A stretch of DNA of 64,000 bases from Synechococcus sp. KORDI-100 (GTDB lineage Bacteria; Cyanobacteriota; Cyanobacteriia; PCC-6307; Cyanobiaceae): the NCBI RefSeq assembly GCF_000737535.1, contig NZ_CP006269.1:1116001-1180000 (forward strand), read 5' to 3'. Below, one piece after another: positions 55,278 through 64,000 of the stretch; position 1 is the first letter of the stretch; each line of letters opens with the position of its first letter. The notes beneath the pieces are model-generated. The model saw only the letters and a program-made list of their open reading frames with translations. It was not told where the DNA came from and made no database searches. The position numbers and the translations under genes are program-made.

Positions 55278-55919
55278 TCAGGGCAATGATTGGTTGCGAC
55301 TCAGCACGATGGACAGGTTGTTGGCCGGCATGCTGATGCATGCTTCGAGTTCAAACGCGTTCTGTTCGGTTGCCAGCTCAAGGACCCATTCCAGGTCACG
55401 CACGCCCCAGCACGGATTGCGCTCTTTCAGGGATTGGTCAAAGTCGGCGTTGCTTTCGCTGGTGTGGCATCCCCCTCGTTTGAAGGGGCCGTAGATGATC
55501 AGAGGTGCTGCCTGAGGCAGGAGTCGTTCCGCCTGTTCGAGCAAGGAACGTGTGCAGTCGGCAGGACTGATGTGGAGAAGATTGATGCAGACCAGAGCTG
55601 CCAGATCAGTCACGACTGACTCGGGAAGGTCCCAGGGTTGTTTCAGCACATCGAGATCCAGCGCGGTCGGCATCCGGGCGCTCAGCCCAGACGATGCGAT
55701 CCAGGCATCGATGCTGCGCCGGTGCTGCGGATCCGGGTCGCTGGCTTGCCAGCGGATTCCTGGAAAGCGCGTCTGAAACGCGATGGCATGTTCGCCGCTG
55801 CCGCTCGCGATTTCCAGCACGGCCCCGGATGCCGGGAGCCAGTCAGAGAGAACGTTGGCGATCGGTTCACGGTTGCGAGCCGTGGCGGGGAAAACAAGGC
55901 GCGCGTCATCGTCGACCAT
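55278..55919 (-). CDS. DUF938 family SAM-dependent methyltransferase-like protein
   Basis: 213 residues from ATG 55919. Motif I is VLEIASGSGEHAIAF. It also has ASDPDP (motif II position) and VCINLLHISP (motif IV). The family is named DUF938 and its substrate is unknown. It starts 4 bp after the arsR stop, so the two are probably one operon, which could link it to the arsenic response, although it is not ArsM. Confidence 0.85.
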   Translation of the reverse strand: MVDDDARLVFPATARNREPIANVLSDWLPASGAVLEIASGSGEHAIAFQTRFPGIRWQASDPDPQHRRSIDAWIASSGLSARMPTALDLDVLKQPWDLPESVVTDLAALVCINLLHISPADCTRSLLEQAERLLPQAAPLIIYGPFKRGGCHTSESNADFDQSLKERNPCWGVRDLEWVLELATEQNAFELEACISMPANNLSIVLSRNQSLP

Positions 55920-55923
55920 CTGA

Positions 55924-56265
55924 TCAGTCCTGGCAGGGCTTGGCCGCTGTACCGCACTGTTCACGGAGCTCGCCCAGCCAGTGCTGCAGAGCCTCGATGG
56001 CATCGGGTTGGAGCCGGTAATAAATCCATCGCCCGCTTTGACGATCGGCCAGGAGGCCGGACTCTTTCAGCACCCTGAGGTGAAAGGACAACTTCGACTG
56101 GGCAAGGTTCAGGGCACCGGTCAGTTCGCAGACGCAACGTTCGCCGGAGGCGAGACAGAGCAGGATGCGCTGCCGGTGTGGATCCGCCAAGGCCTTGAGC
56201 AGCAAGGTCGCCTGCTGATTTTGTAGCGGCCCAGAGGAGGCAGGAATCGCCGTTGGTTGTTGCAT
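55924..56265 (-). CDS. arsR: ArsR-family metalloregulator
   Basis: 113 residues from ATG 56265. Winged-helix fold with an As(III)-type thiol site in ERCVCELTGAL (Cys44 and Cys46), and a C-terminal Cys pair (REQCG, KPCQD). It should repress its own and the divergent arsenate genes until arsenic binds. Its start codon overlaps the candidate operator at 56264-56279. Confidence 0.92.
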   Translation of the reverse strand: MQQPTAIPASSGPLQNQQATLLLKALADPHRQRILLCLASGERCVCELTGALNLAQSKLSFHLRVLKESGLLADRQSGRWIYYRLQPDAIEALQHWLGELREQCGTAAKPCQD

Positions 56266-56279
56266 CAAAATAAATTGAT
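56264..56279. promoter_or_regulatory. Candidate ArsR operator
   Basis: ATCAA-N6-TTGAT is a perfect 5-bp inverted repeat in the 45-bp gap between the divergent arsR and GAPDH genes. It resembles the ATCAA/TTGAT boxes of ArsR/SmtB regulators and overlaps the arsR start, fitting autorepression. Confidence 0.6.
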
Positions 56280-56285
56280 TGGTAG

Positions 56286-57332
<1,047 letters not shown>

Positions 57333-57336
<4 letters not shown>

Positions 57337-58605
57337 CGCTCACAGCACTGCAGCAATACGGCATTGTCACGCTGAATTACTGGGCCTTCACACTCACAGA
57401 CGGCGCATTGCGGATGCTGGTGGTCTTCCATTTCCACCAGCTGGGCTACAGCACGCTCGAGATCGCCTTTCTGCTTTCTGTTCCTCTTCTACGAATTGTT
57501 CGGCGTCATCACCAACCTCTACGGCGGTTGGATCGGTGCCAGATACGGGTTGCGGCTCACCCTCTGGGTGGGCACTCTCCTGCAGATTCTCTCGTTGGTG
57601 ATGTTGATTCCAGTGGCCGCCACCTGGCCCAGGCTGATCAGCGTCTTCTACGTGATGGTGGCTCAGGCCATCAGCGGCATCGCCAAGGACCTCAACAAGA
57701 TGAGCGCCAAGAGCGCCATCAAGACGGTAATGCCGGACACTCCGGACAATGAGCAGCTGGCTCAGAAGCAGTTGTTCAGGTGGGTCGCGATTCTCACGGG
57801 CTCCAAGAACGCCCTGAAGGGCCTGGGCTTTTTTCTCAGCGCCGTTCTGCTCAGCGTGCTTGGGTTCAACGCTGCTGTTGCCTGGATGGCCACCGGGCTG
57901 GCCATGGCTTTTCTCATCACGCTGGTGCTTCCTCGGGATCTCGGCAGGATGACAACAAAGCCATCGTTCACGGCGATCTTCTCGAAATCCGAAGGCATCA
58001 ATGTGCTGTCGCTGGCTCGCTTCTTTCTCTTTGGAGCCAGGGTTGTGTGGTTTGTGGTGGCCCTCCCTGTTTTTTTGGAGATGTCCCTGGGCTTGGGGTT
58101 CAAGCAGGTTGGTGCCTTTATGGGCATCTGGGTGATCGGTTACGGGATTGTGCAGGGCACGGCCCCAGGTCTGCGTCGTCTCTGGGGGCAAACAGGCACG
58201 CCTGGAGCGTCAGCTGTCCAATTCTGGAGTGCTGTTTTGACAGCGATCCCAGCGTTGATCGGCGTCTCTCTCTGGAGGGAGGCCGATGTGGCTGTGGCGA
58301 TCACGGCAGGGCTTGCAGCCTTCGGTGTCGTGTTTGCAATGAACTCCTCCATTCATTCGTACCTGGTGCTGGCCTACACCGATGCCGAGAGAGTCAGCCT
58401 CAATGTGGGCTTCTATTACATGGCCAATGCTGCAGGCCGCCTGATCGGGACCCTGCTGTCCGGTGCTGTTTTCATGCTGGGGCAGACAGCGGCCGTGGGA
58501 ATGCAGGCCTGTCTGTGGTGTTCATCGCTGCTGGTGCTGCTGGCCTGGATCAGCAGTTTGCGGTTGCCGCCGCTTCAGCGGCCTGAGTTCCTGAGTGGAG
58601 TCTGA
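57333..58605 (+). pseudogene. arsJ: ArsJ organoarsenical MFS exporter, frameshifted
   Basis: Starts at GTG 57333 inside a GTGA overlap with the GAPDH stop (QQYGIVTLNYWAFTLTDGAL). At 57475-57477 the frame is off by one: dropping one T from CTTTCTG gives IAFLLLFLFYELFGV, the normal helix. The rest, including KMSAKSAIKTVMPDTPDNEQ and about ten helices, is intact to the stop at 58605. Together with the GAPDH gene it would export 1-arseno-3-phosphoglycerate. Confidence 0.88.
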
Positions 58606-58682
58606 AACTTGCCGTCGTGGTATGGATGCATACAGCTCACTTTCGTCGGCATGGCGTGAATGGAAGGGCTGCTCACCGATCA

Positions 58683-58996
58683 ATGATTGACGAACCCGGG
58701 AGCCCTGATTGCCGACTGGTGATCGAGGCGAAGCGATCATTAGAAGATGTGCTGCGGGTGCTGGACGGTCTGCCCCACACCGATCACATCCGTCGCCAGT
58801 TGCTCTCGGTGTACAACCAGCTGGAAGGGATGCATGATCTCAAGCGTGCTGGCGGCGCCGGCGTGTCCTTCCGCTCTTCCGACTGGTGTTCGAAAACGAC
58901 CGACGTCCCGGCTGGCTGAACTGGCTGTTCCTGGTGATGTTCCTCTGGTCGACCTGGCAGCTGGCGGGATTTTGGTTTGAGCGTCTCGGCGGCTGA
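58683..58996 (+). pseudogene. Small membrane protein gene with an apparent -1 frameshift
   Basis: From ATG 58683 one frame reads CRLVIEAKRSLEDVLRVL, then LYSVYNQL-type helices and KRAGG, and then runs to a stop at 58919. Another frame, open to 58996, gives VLPLFRLVFENDRRPGWLNW and a single membrane helix ending WFERLGG. Inserting one base near 58855 joins them into a plausible 105-residue protein with a C-terminal anchor. The alternative is two unrelated short frames. Function unknown. Confidence 0.45.
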
Positions 58997-58997
58997 G

Positions 58998-59291
58998 TCA
59001 GGCCAATCCAAGACCTGTCAGACGGACGGTTCCCCAAAGGTCGAAAACGCAGAAAATCAACCCAATCACGATCAGATCCCAGGCACGGTGTCGAACGGCC
59101 CAGGGGGCGAGAAAGAGTTCGGCGACCCCATGCAGAGCGGTGCCGACAGCGATGTGTTCAAGCACCAGCAGGCCATGAGCCAGCAGGAACAACCCACTGG
59201 CCACGCATCGCATCAAGACCTGCCACGACCCGCTCAAATTCTCCTGGTAGAGAAAGGTCAGCACCTTAAGGGTGATGGAGCCACAGCTCAA
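58998..59291 (-). CDS. Small membrane protein of unknown function
   Basis: 97 residues with three hydrophobic segments (about 27-47, 51-66, 74-92). The start is TTG 59291, or GTG 59264 for a shorter form. It is convergent with the frameshifted gene above and divergent from the gene at 59336, with an 18-bp palindrome between them. Confidence 0.6.
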   Translation of the reverse strand: MSCGSITLKVLTFLYQENLSGSWQVLMRCVASGLFLLAHGLLVLEHIAVGTALHGVAELFLAPWAVRHRAWDLIVIGLIFCVFDLWGTVRLTGLGLA

Positions 59292-59309
59292 GGGGCATCT
59301 TCGGCATAA

Positions 59310-59327
59310 TGTAACGAATTCGTTACA
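59310..59327. promoter_or_regulatory. 18-bp perfect palindrome between divergent genes
   Basis: TGTAACGAATTCGTTACA is its own reverse complement. It lies 9-19 bp from the start codons of two divergent small genes, so it is a strong candidate operator for a dimeric regulator. It does not match the NtcA, LexA or CRP consensus spacing. Confidence 0.6.
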
Positions 59328-59335
59328 AACTTCTC

Positions 59336-59563
59336 ATGACAGTTGGTGAGGTGTTCCTTGAATCGCTCAACAGCGGTGTCATCACCCCAGGTGAAGTGGA
59401 CTGGATGGCATCCCATCAGGATGATTTCAGCCGTGCTGAAGTTGCCACGGCCCTGCGCCTCGGTCGTTTGATGGATGAAGGTCAGGTCAATCTTGGGTGC
59501 CGCATCCCCGCTCGAGCGATCGAGCACGCCCAGGTCAGAGTGGACTGGATTGAGCCACTCTGA
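59336..59563 (+). CDS. Small protein of unknown function
   Basis: 75 residues from ATG 59336: TVGEVFLESLNSGVITPGEV, WMASHQDDFSRAEVATALRL. Soluble and helical, resembling small conserved cyanobacterial proteins. Function unknown. It starts 9 bp after the palindrome and ends 10 bp before the convergent ppk2. Confidence 0.65.
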   Translation: MTVGEVFLESLNSGVITPGEVDWMASHQDDFSRAEVATALRLGRLMDEGQVNLGCRIPARAIEHAQVRVDWIEPL

Positions 59564-59572
59564 CCCAGAACG

Positions 59573-60490
59573 TCAGTCCTTGTACGGGTAGTTGTTCGGA
59601 ACGAAGAACTGCTCGTTGAATGGGGGGCGTATGTAGTCGCCCTGGGGAGGACGTTCAGGCATCTCGATCGGTTCCGGGGTCATGTCCTCGTAGGGCACTT
59701 TGTTCAGAACATGGCTGAGACAGTTCAGACGTGCACGACGCTTGTCGTTGGCCTCCACGGTGAACCATGGGGCTTCTGGGATATGTGTTTTGGAGAACAT
59801 CACGTCTTTCGCCCTGGAGTACTCAACCCAGCGATTGCGGGATTCAATATCCATGGGGCTGAGTTTCCAGCGGGTTTCCTCATTCTCAATACGTGCTTTG
59901 AAGCGTTTTTCCTGTTCCTCGTCGTTGACTGAAAACCAGTACTTCAGGAGCAGGATTCCGTCCTGAACGATCATGCGTTCGAATTGAGGACAGGTGACAT
60001 AGAACTGCTCCACCTGTTCCGGGGTGGCGAAGCCCATGACGCGTTCAACGCCCGCCCTGTTGTACCAGCTGCGATCAAAGATCACGATCTCACCTGCGCT
60101 TGGAAAATGTTCCACGTAGCGCTGGAAATACCACTGGGTTTTTTGTTGATCCGATGGCGTTCCCAGTGCAACCACCCTGCAACCTCGGGGATTCATCGGT
60201 TCAGTCAGGCGTTTGATCGCACCACCTTTCCCAGCTGCATCCCGTCCCTCGAACAGGATGATCATGCGGTAGCCGGTCGCTCTGACCCAGTACTGCATCT
60301 TGACCAGCTCCGATTGAAGCTTGGCCAGGTCTTTTTCGTATTTTTTCTTCTCTAGGCGCTTGTGGTCGCTGGAGAAACCTTCTTGGAGCTCCACAAGCAG
60401 TTCCTGCGGGTGGTCAACGTCATTATCGCTGTGATCCAAAGCATCGAGCACGGCGTCCATATCCTTTTTGTGGTGCTTGTGCTTGCTCAT
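59573..60490 (-). CDS. ppk2: Polyphosphate kinase 2
   Basis: 305 residues from ATG 60490. Class I PPK2 with Walker A FEGRDAAGKGGAIKR, RGCRVVALGTPSDQQKTQWYFQR, Walker B region FDRSWYNRAGVERVMGF, and the lid arginines. It uses polyphosphate to phosphorylate nucleoside diphosphates. A His/Lys-rich N-terminus (SKHKHHKKD) precedes it; the first ATG at 60520 may add 10 residues. Confidence 0.95.
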   Translation of the reverse strand: MSKHKHHKKDMDAVLDALDHSDNDVDHPQELLVELQEGFSSDHKRLEKKKYEKDLAKLQSELVKMQYWVRATGYRMIILFEGRDAAGKGGAIKRLTEPMNPRGCRVVALGTPSDQQKTQWYFQRYVEHFPSAGEIVIFDRSWYNRAGVERVMGFATPEQVEQFYVTCPQFERMIVQDGILLLKYWFSVNDEEQEKRFKARIENEETRWKLSPMDIESRNRWVEYSRAKDVMFSKTHIPEAPWFTVEANDKRRARLNCLSHVLNKVPYEDMTPEPIEMPERPPQGDYIRPPFNEQFFVPNNYPYKD

Positions 60491-60540
60491 CAAGGAAGAG
60501 GTGAAATCCGCCCCCTTCATGCCAGCGATAGGTTAAGAAG

Positions 60541-61893
60541 TCATTGATGCTTAGATTTTTTGAACATTCCCCGTCCCGAACTGTCGAGGGGAATGCATAA
60601 AGCAGCACAAAAGCGACCGGGGGATGGCCCCACCGATCCGTCGGCTTGTTGGAATTGGAGCGTGCCGCCATGGCGCTCGACCACATGGTTGACGATGGCC
60701 AGTCCCAGGCCGCAGTGACCCTGTTCGCCACGGGCTTCATCGAGTCGCTGAAAGGGTTGAAGGGCCCGGTCCCACTGATCGGCAGACATGCCCTTGCCTT
60801 GATCCCAGACCTCAATCCGAAGCTGCACCCCGTCCTTCCTCAGGCGAACAACGATGGGTGGCGTGCCGTAAGTGAAAGCGTTGTTGATCAGGTTTGATAC
60901 GGCGCGGCCAAGCGCGACCGGCCGGACGGGTGCGTTGACCGGCTCCAGGTTGAGCTCAAGTTGGTCGGGGGAGTAGCCGGCCACCACCTCCGCCAGCCAT
61001 TGATCGAGTGGACAGGTGACCAGTGCTTCGTTTTCTCCCCCTTCGGCATACAACAAAAACTGGTCCGTAATCCTTTCCAGAGCGTCAAGATCTCTGCTGC
61101 AACGTTCCTTTTCGCTGGCATCAAGAGACGGCATCGAAAGCCGGAACTGCAGCCTGGTGATCGGTGCCCTGAGGTCGTGGGCAATGCCCGCCAGCATCGT
61201 GGCCCGTTCGCGGCGATTGGCGGCCAGACGCACCACCATGGCATTGAAGCGGGAGGTGATCCGCTGCACCTCAGGGGCTCCACGTGCGGGAACAGCGGGT
61301 GGATCGGAGCCCTCGCCCACGCGAGACAGGGCTCGTTCAAGACCTCGCAGCGGCCGCTCCACTTCCACAAGCAGGTAAACAACGCCGGTGATGATCACGG
61401 CACCGGCCAGCCCAACCATCAGCAAGGTCGGTTCAGGTGGCCAGGCGCGCACCGTGGGCAGTTCAGCCCGAAGCCAGACCGGCTCCAGTGGTGAGATCAA
61501 TTCGATCCACACCTGGTCGCTCGTACCTGATCGGCGTGCTGGCACCAGCAATGGGCAGTGGGACAGGCGGGCGCACAGTTCTCGTTGCAAGCCGGTGATT
61601 CGCGAATCGCGTTCCCCTCGGGTCCTTGTCGGCCGAGGCGGTCGGATGATCACCGCCAGCTGAAGACCAGTCAGTTCATTGATCAGGATCGGCGGGTAAC
61701 GCTCGAGAGTCAGCTCAGTGAGGCGGATGCTCAAGGCCAGCTCCCGACCGAGTTGAACGGTCTGAAGTCGTTCAAGTTGACGGCCGAACAGCGCCTGCAG
61801 CAGCAGCAGGCACAGCATCCAGCTGCCCAGCAGCAATCCGCTCCAGAGGCTGAGCCTGAGGATCAGCCGCCACCAGGGGATGGCCCGGTTCAT
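60541..61893 (-). CDS. EnvZ-like sensor histidine kinase
   Basis: 450 residues from ATG 61893. One helix (about 10-35), a periplasmic sensor domain, a second helix (about 157-177), HAMP, then the H-box IAHDLRAPITRL (His239). The ATPase domain has SNLINNAFTYG and EVWDQGKGM and GHCGLGLAIVNHVVERHGG. The periplasmic domain has no recognised fold. No response regulator is adjacent, so it is an orphan kinase. The longer open frame to 62013 is not used. Confidence 0.88.
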   Translation of the reverse strand: MNRAIPWWRLILRLSLWSGLLLGSWMLCLLLLQALFGRQLERLQTVQLGRELALSIRLTELTLERYPPILINELTGLQLAVIIRPPRPTRTRGERDSRITGLQRELCARLSHCPLLVPARRSGTSDQVWIELISPLEPVWLRAELPTVRAWPPEPTLLMVGLAGAVIITGVVYLLVEVERPLRGLERALSRVGEGSDPPAVPARGAPEVQRITSRFNAMVVRLAANRRERATMLAGIAHDLRAPITRLQFRLSMPSLDASEKERCSRDLDALERITDQFLLYAEGGENEALVTCPLDQWLAEVVAGYSPDQLELNLEPVNAPVRPVALGRAVSNLINNAFTYGTPPIVVRLRKDGVQLRIEVWDQGKGMSADQWDRALQPFQRLDEARGEQGHCGLGLAIVNHVVERHGGTLQFQQADGSVGPSPGRFCAALCIPLDSSGRGMFKKSKHQ

Positions 61894-62183
61894 TTCAATG
61901 GTCAGCGGGAGAGAAGCGTGCGCCCGGTCTAAAGAACTGGAAAGCCAATCATCCGTGAGCGCGTTACTCATAAGTTGCCGCAACGAGGTCCTGGATCCGT
62001 ACAAAAAATCCAAAGACAGCTGGAAAACGACGTTATTTTTTTTGATTCAATCCACAGGTGCCCGCTGGCCTTGCGCGCTGAGTTGAACTAGCGGAGGCCG
62101 AAATGTGATTCAGAGCCTGTAAAAAATGTCACACCAAGACCGGTTTACATCTCTTTACAATTGCGTTGCTCTCTAGGTCTTTT

Positions 62184-62327
62184 ATGGCACCCACACCCGA
62201 TCCGACCAAGGTCTTCAACGAAAAACTGAATGGCAGACTCGCAATGCTTGGGCTGTCCATTGGGTTAATCACTGAATGGATTACAGGCCAGGGAATTATT
62301 CAACAGGTATTTGGAATCTTCAATTGA
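62184..62327 (+). CDS. hli: High-light-inducible protein (Hli/Scp)
   Basis: 47 residues missed by longer ORF thresholds. The chlorophyll-binding motif EKLNGRLAMLGLSIGLITEW has the conserved E-x-N/-G-R-A/M pattern of the ELIP/CAB family, in one helix. Hli proteins bind chlorophyll and protect photosystems under excess light. It lies in an AT-rich region near a small membrane protein and psaL. Confidence 0.93.
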   Translation: MAPTPDPTKVFNEKLNGRLAMLGLSIGLITEWITGQGIIQQVFGIFN

Positions 62328-62718
62328 ATTGACCATCTAGATGGATTCAGCTGAAGATTGAAAAAGGTTGTCTTATTCGCAAACTGCATGATCTCGTAAA
62401 AAAAGTCTCATAACGTAAAACATTAATATTATTCCTCTTGGTTGTGATTCTGTCATTCACAAATTATTTGCGAAAAGTTTTCTGAACTCCAAAAATCAGA
62501 ATTTATTTTTGTGATTGATTGAAACGTATATAGAAATGGATAGGGCATCACGATTAGCTGCTATAACAGTTCAAATTGGATTAAATGGCCTAAGGCACTC
62601 GCAAGAAAGTCAGATGTACTCTGCGTCCGTCTACTCAATGATGGTCCACCAGCTCTGATTCAAAAACCATAAAAACTTTTCCAATTTAATAACTTAATCA
62701 AAAGGTGATTGAAATTTT
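62328..62718. other. AT-rich intergenic region
   Basis: About 390 bp of AT-rich sequence with no coding frame, tRNA or terminator that I can support. Confidence 0.5.
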
Positions 62719-62904
62719 TTACTGATTATCAAGCTTTTCAACGGCTGATTCGATCAGACCCTGAGTATCTGTGTTGAGCGTAGCCACCACGAAAAAAATA
62801 ATAGAAACCACTCCTGTCAAAGCAATTGCAAAAGCACTGAGATTGCTCATCTCGAGATTGCCGTAGCTGAATGCGAAATCAGTCATTGATCTCAGGAGGG
62901 TCAT
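62719..62904 (-). CDS. Small single-helix membrane protein
   Basis: 61 residues (or 55 from ATG 62886). A polar start is followed by one strong hydrophobic helix (ALTGVVSIIFFVVATLN) and an acidic C-terminal helix (LIESAVEKLDNQ). It could be a small photosystem-associated subunit given its neighbours, but it matches no named Psa or Psb protein that I can recall. Confidence 0.55.
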   Translation of the reverse strand: MTLLRSMTDFAFSYGNLEMSNLSAFAIALTGVVSIIFFVVATLNTDTQGLIESAVEKLDNQ

Positions 62905-63215
62905 AATTTATTTGTGTGCTTAGCATACTTTAATGAGGTCATTCAGTACAGGGGTTTTCTGATTTTTGTAACTTGGAGTTCCAGCACATAACAAAGAGAG
63001 AATTTGAACTTAAAAACTTATAATCTTGATGATCGATCTGAAATTTTCCCGTTTGAGCTGAGATTTTGTTTCACCAAAATAAATGAATAAACAGATGGTT
63101 TATTAATAGCGGTGGGGGATCTGGCATGATTCGTTTCTCGATTACTAACGATTCAATTTTATGGATAAAGCTTTATTGGAAATGGTTGTTTGAAATTACA
63201 ATGAGTTAAAGGATG

Positions 63216-63719
63216 TCATTCAAAGAAGACGCTGTAGATCTCTCGAACAAAAGCGTTGGTGTAAACGAACCAAGCGAATACTGCTCCGCCACAGCCTCCT
63301 AACCAAAAACCGTTCGTGAATTTCCCCCAGCTTGATCGATTGAACAGTTCAAGGGGTGGTTGGGTAACAGTTGGGCCGGGAAGAGGGCTATAAAATGACC
63401 CACCGGCTTGGCCGTAGAGAAAAAACAAGGCAGTGAGAATGTGAATGGCACCAACCGTAGAAAACAGACCGATCAGTGTTCCAAATTCACTTGATCGCAT
63501 TGGTCCCAGGAGTGTGAAGGGCCCATACAGGATGTAGCCGAAGGATGCACCCAGCTGGGCCCCTCTTGTGAAAGGCGAAAGGCCTTGTCGGTACACCGGC
63601 AACTGATTGATCAGAGACTTGATCAGAAAGCTGCTGTTCACTGGTGTAACAAGATCACCGACGCATGGGTCCTGAACCGGCTGGACAAGACTTTTTGGGA
63701 GTCTTGGATTGTTGTTCAT
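63216..63719 (-). CDS. psaL: Photosystem I subunit PsaL, distinctive form
   Basis: 167 residues with the PsaL helices and signatures: CVGDLVTPVNSSFLIKSLIN, LPVYRQGLSPFTRGAQLGAS, FGYILYGPFTLLGPMRSSEF, and FWLGGCGGAVFAWFVY. PsaL holds PSI trimers together. An N-terminal extension (MNNNPRLPKSLVQ) and a divergent C-terminus, plus AT-rich codon use and an isolated position beside hli, make it look unlike the PsaL sequence I recall from marine Synechococcus. It may be a second copy, but the rest of the genome is not visible. Confidence 0.9.
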   Translation of the reverse strand: MNNNPRLPKSLVQPVQDPCVGDLVTPVNSSFLIKSLINQLPVYRQGLSPFTRGAQLGASFGYILYGPFTLLGPMRSSEFGTLIGLFSTVGAIHILTALFFLYGQAGGSFYSPLPGPTVTQPPLELFNRSSWGKFTNGFWLGGCGGAVFAWFVYTNAFVREIYSVFFE

Positions 63720-64000
63720 TATTTTCGAAGGTTTACCCCTGATCCATTTATGACAAAAACCTGATTGTTCAAGAGAACTTTTGATCTAGAAACGCGTAAC
63801 AAAAGTTCCTGCTCAAGAAATATTTTAATTCCAATACTGACAAAGACAGCCCATGTTTTAATCGTAATTAACTTGCGCGGATAATAAATGATATGCCTGT
63901 ATGGTAATTATGTATCACTCGTGATGATAATAAGTTCTGCATGAGAATCAAGCGTGGATAAAATAAAATAAAAATGACTTACCTCAGCGCGATTATTGGG
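63720..64000. other. AT-rich end of window
   Basis: Mostly very AT-rich non-coding sequence, probably holding the psaL promoter. At 63974 an ATG begins a frame (MTYLSAIIG) that stays open to the window end and may be the start of a plus-strand gene; too short to judge. Confidence 0.35.

Noticed and set aside
59310-59327. NtcA or LexA site interpretation of the palindrome
   Set aside because: GTA and TAC are separated by ten bases rather than eight, and the LexA-type core is missing.

Overview
This window is almost certainly from a marine picocyanobacterium of the Synechococcus/Cyanobium type. The evidence is a ferredoxin-NADP reductase with an N-terminal phycobilisome-linker domain, PsaL, a high-light-inducible protein, a KaiB-like circadian kinase (SasA), a GUN4-domain protein, an SLH-domain iron-type porin, Calvin-cycle enzymes, and dense GC-rich packing with many 1-17 bp gene overlaps. 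Only one RNA gene is visible, tRNA-Glu(UUC). There is no CRISPR array, integrase, transposase or rRNA.

Layout. 0-5 kb: NADPH supply (zwf, cut by the window edge, and petH), tRNA-Glu, sasA and a possible bilin-lyase-like protein. 5-21 kb: pepN, a copper-site cupredoxin, a rhomboid protease, a carotenoid-isomerase-like oxidoreductase, a PCC-glutaredoxin fusion, a GluR0-type channel, a PdeM-like phosphoesterase, an L,D-transpeptidase, a secreted protein made of two tandem repeats, pgsA, and a CSP41-like epimerase. 22-27.5 kb: a looser, more AT-rich accessory stretch with an acyltransferase, small membrane, lipoprotein and secreted proteins, and long gaps. 27.7-40.5 kb: a nearly unbroken run of plus-strand core genes (hisA, fur-like, DUF3685, a thylakoid thioredoxin-like protein, a CofE-like ligase, a GNAT, ruvX, DUF3727, yqeG, proB, lpxD, leuB, prk, prepilin peptidase).

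40.5-46 kb is an AT-rich iron module. Ferritin, feoA, feoB and a membrane-anchored GUN4-domain protein lie head to tail on the minus strand, opposite a divergent SLH porin. 46.7-53.5 kb: accD, a MocA-type oxidoreductase, class I and class II aldolases side by side, then purS-purQ-LD-carboxypeptidase. 54-59 kb: MscS, a DUF938 methyltransferase and an arsR / GAPDH / arsJ arsenate-detoxification locus. Both plus-strand ars genes and the next small gene carry frameshifts or a stop. 59-64 kb: ppk2, an EnvZ-like kinase, then an AT-rich tail with hli, a small membrane protein and a distinctive psaL.

The two points most worth follow-up are the GUN4-domain protein linked to ferrous-iron uptake and storage, and the cluster of lesions in the arsenate locus, which is either real gene decay or a sequence-quality artefact. 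A fourth frameshift hits a WbuC-like cupin at 13.15 kb. All family assignments were made by reading motifs; no database search was possible.
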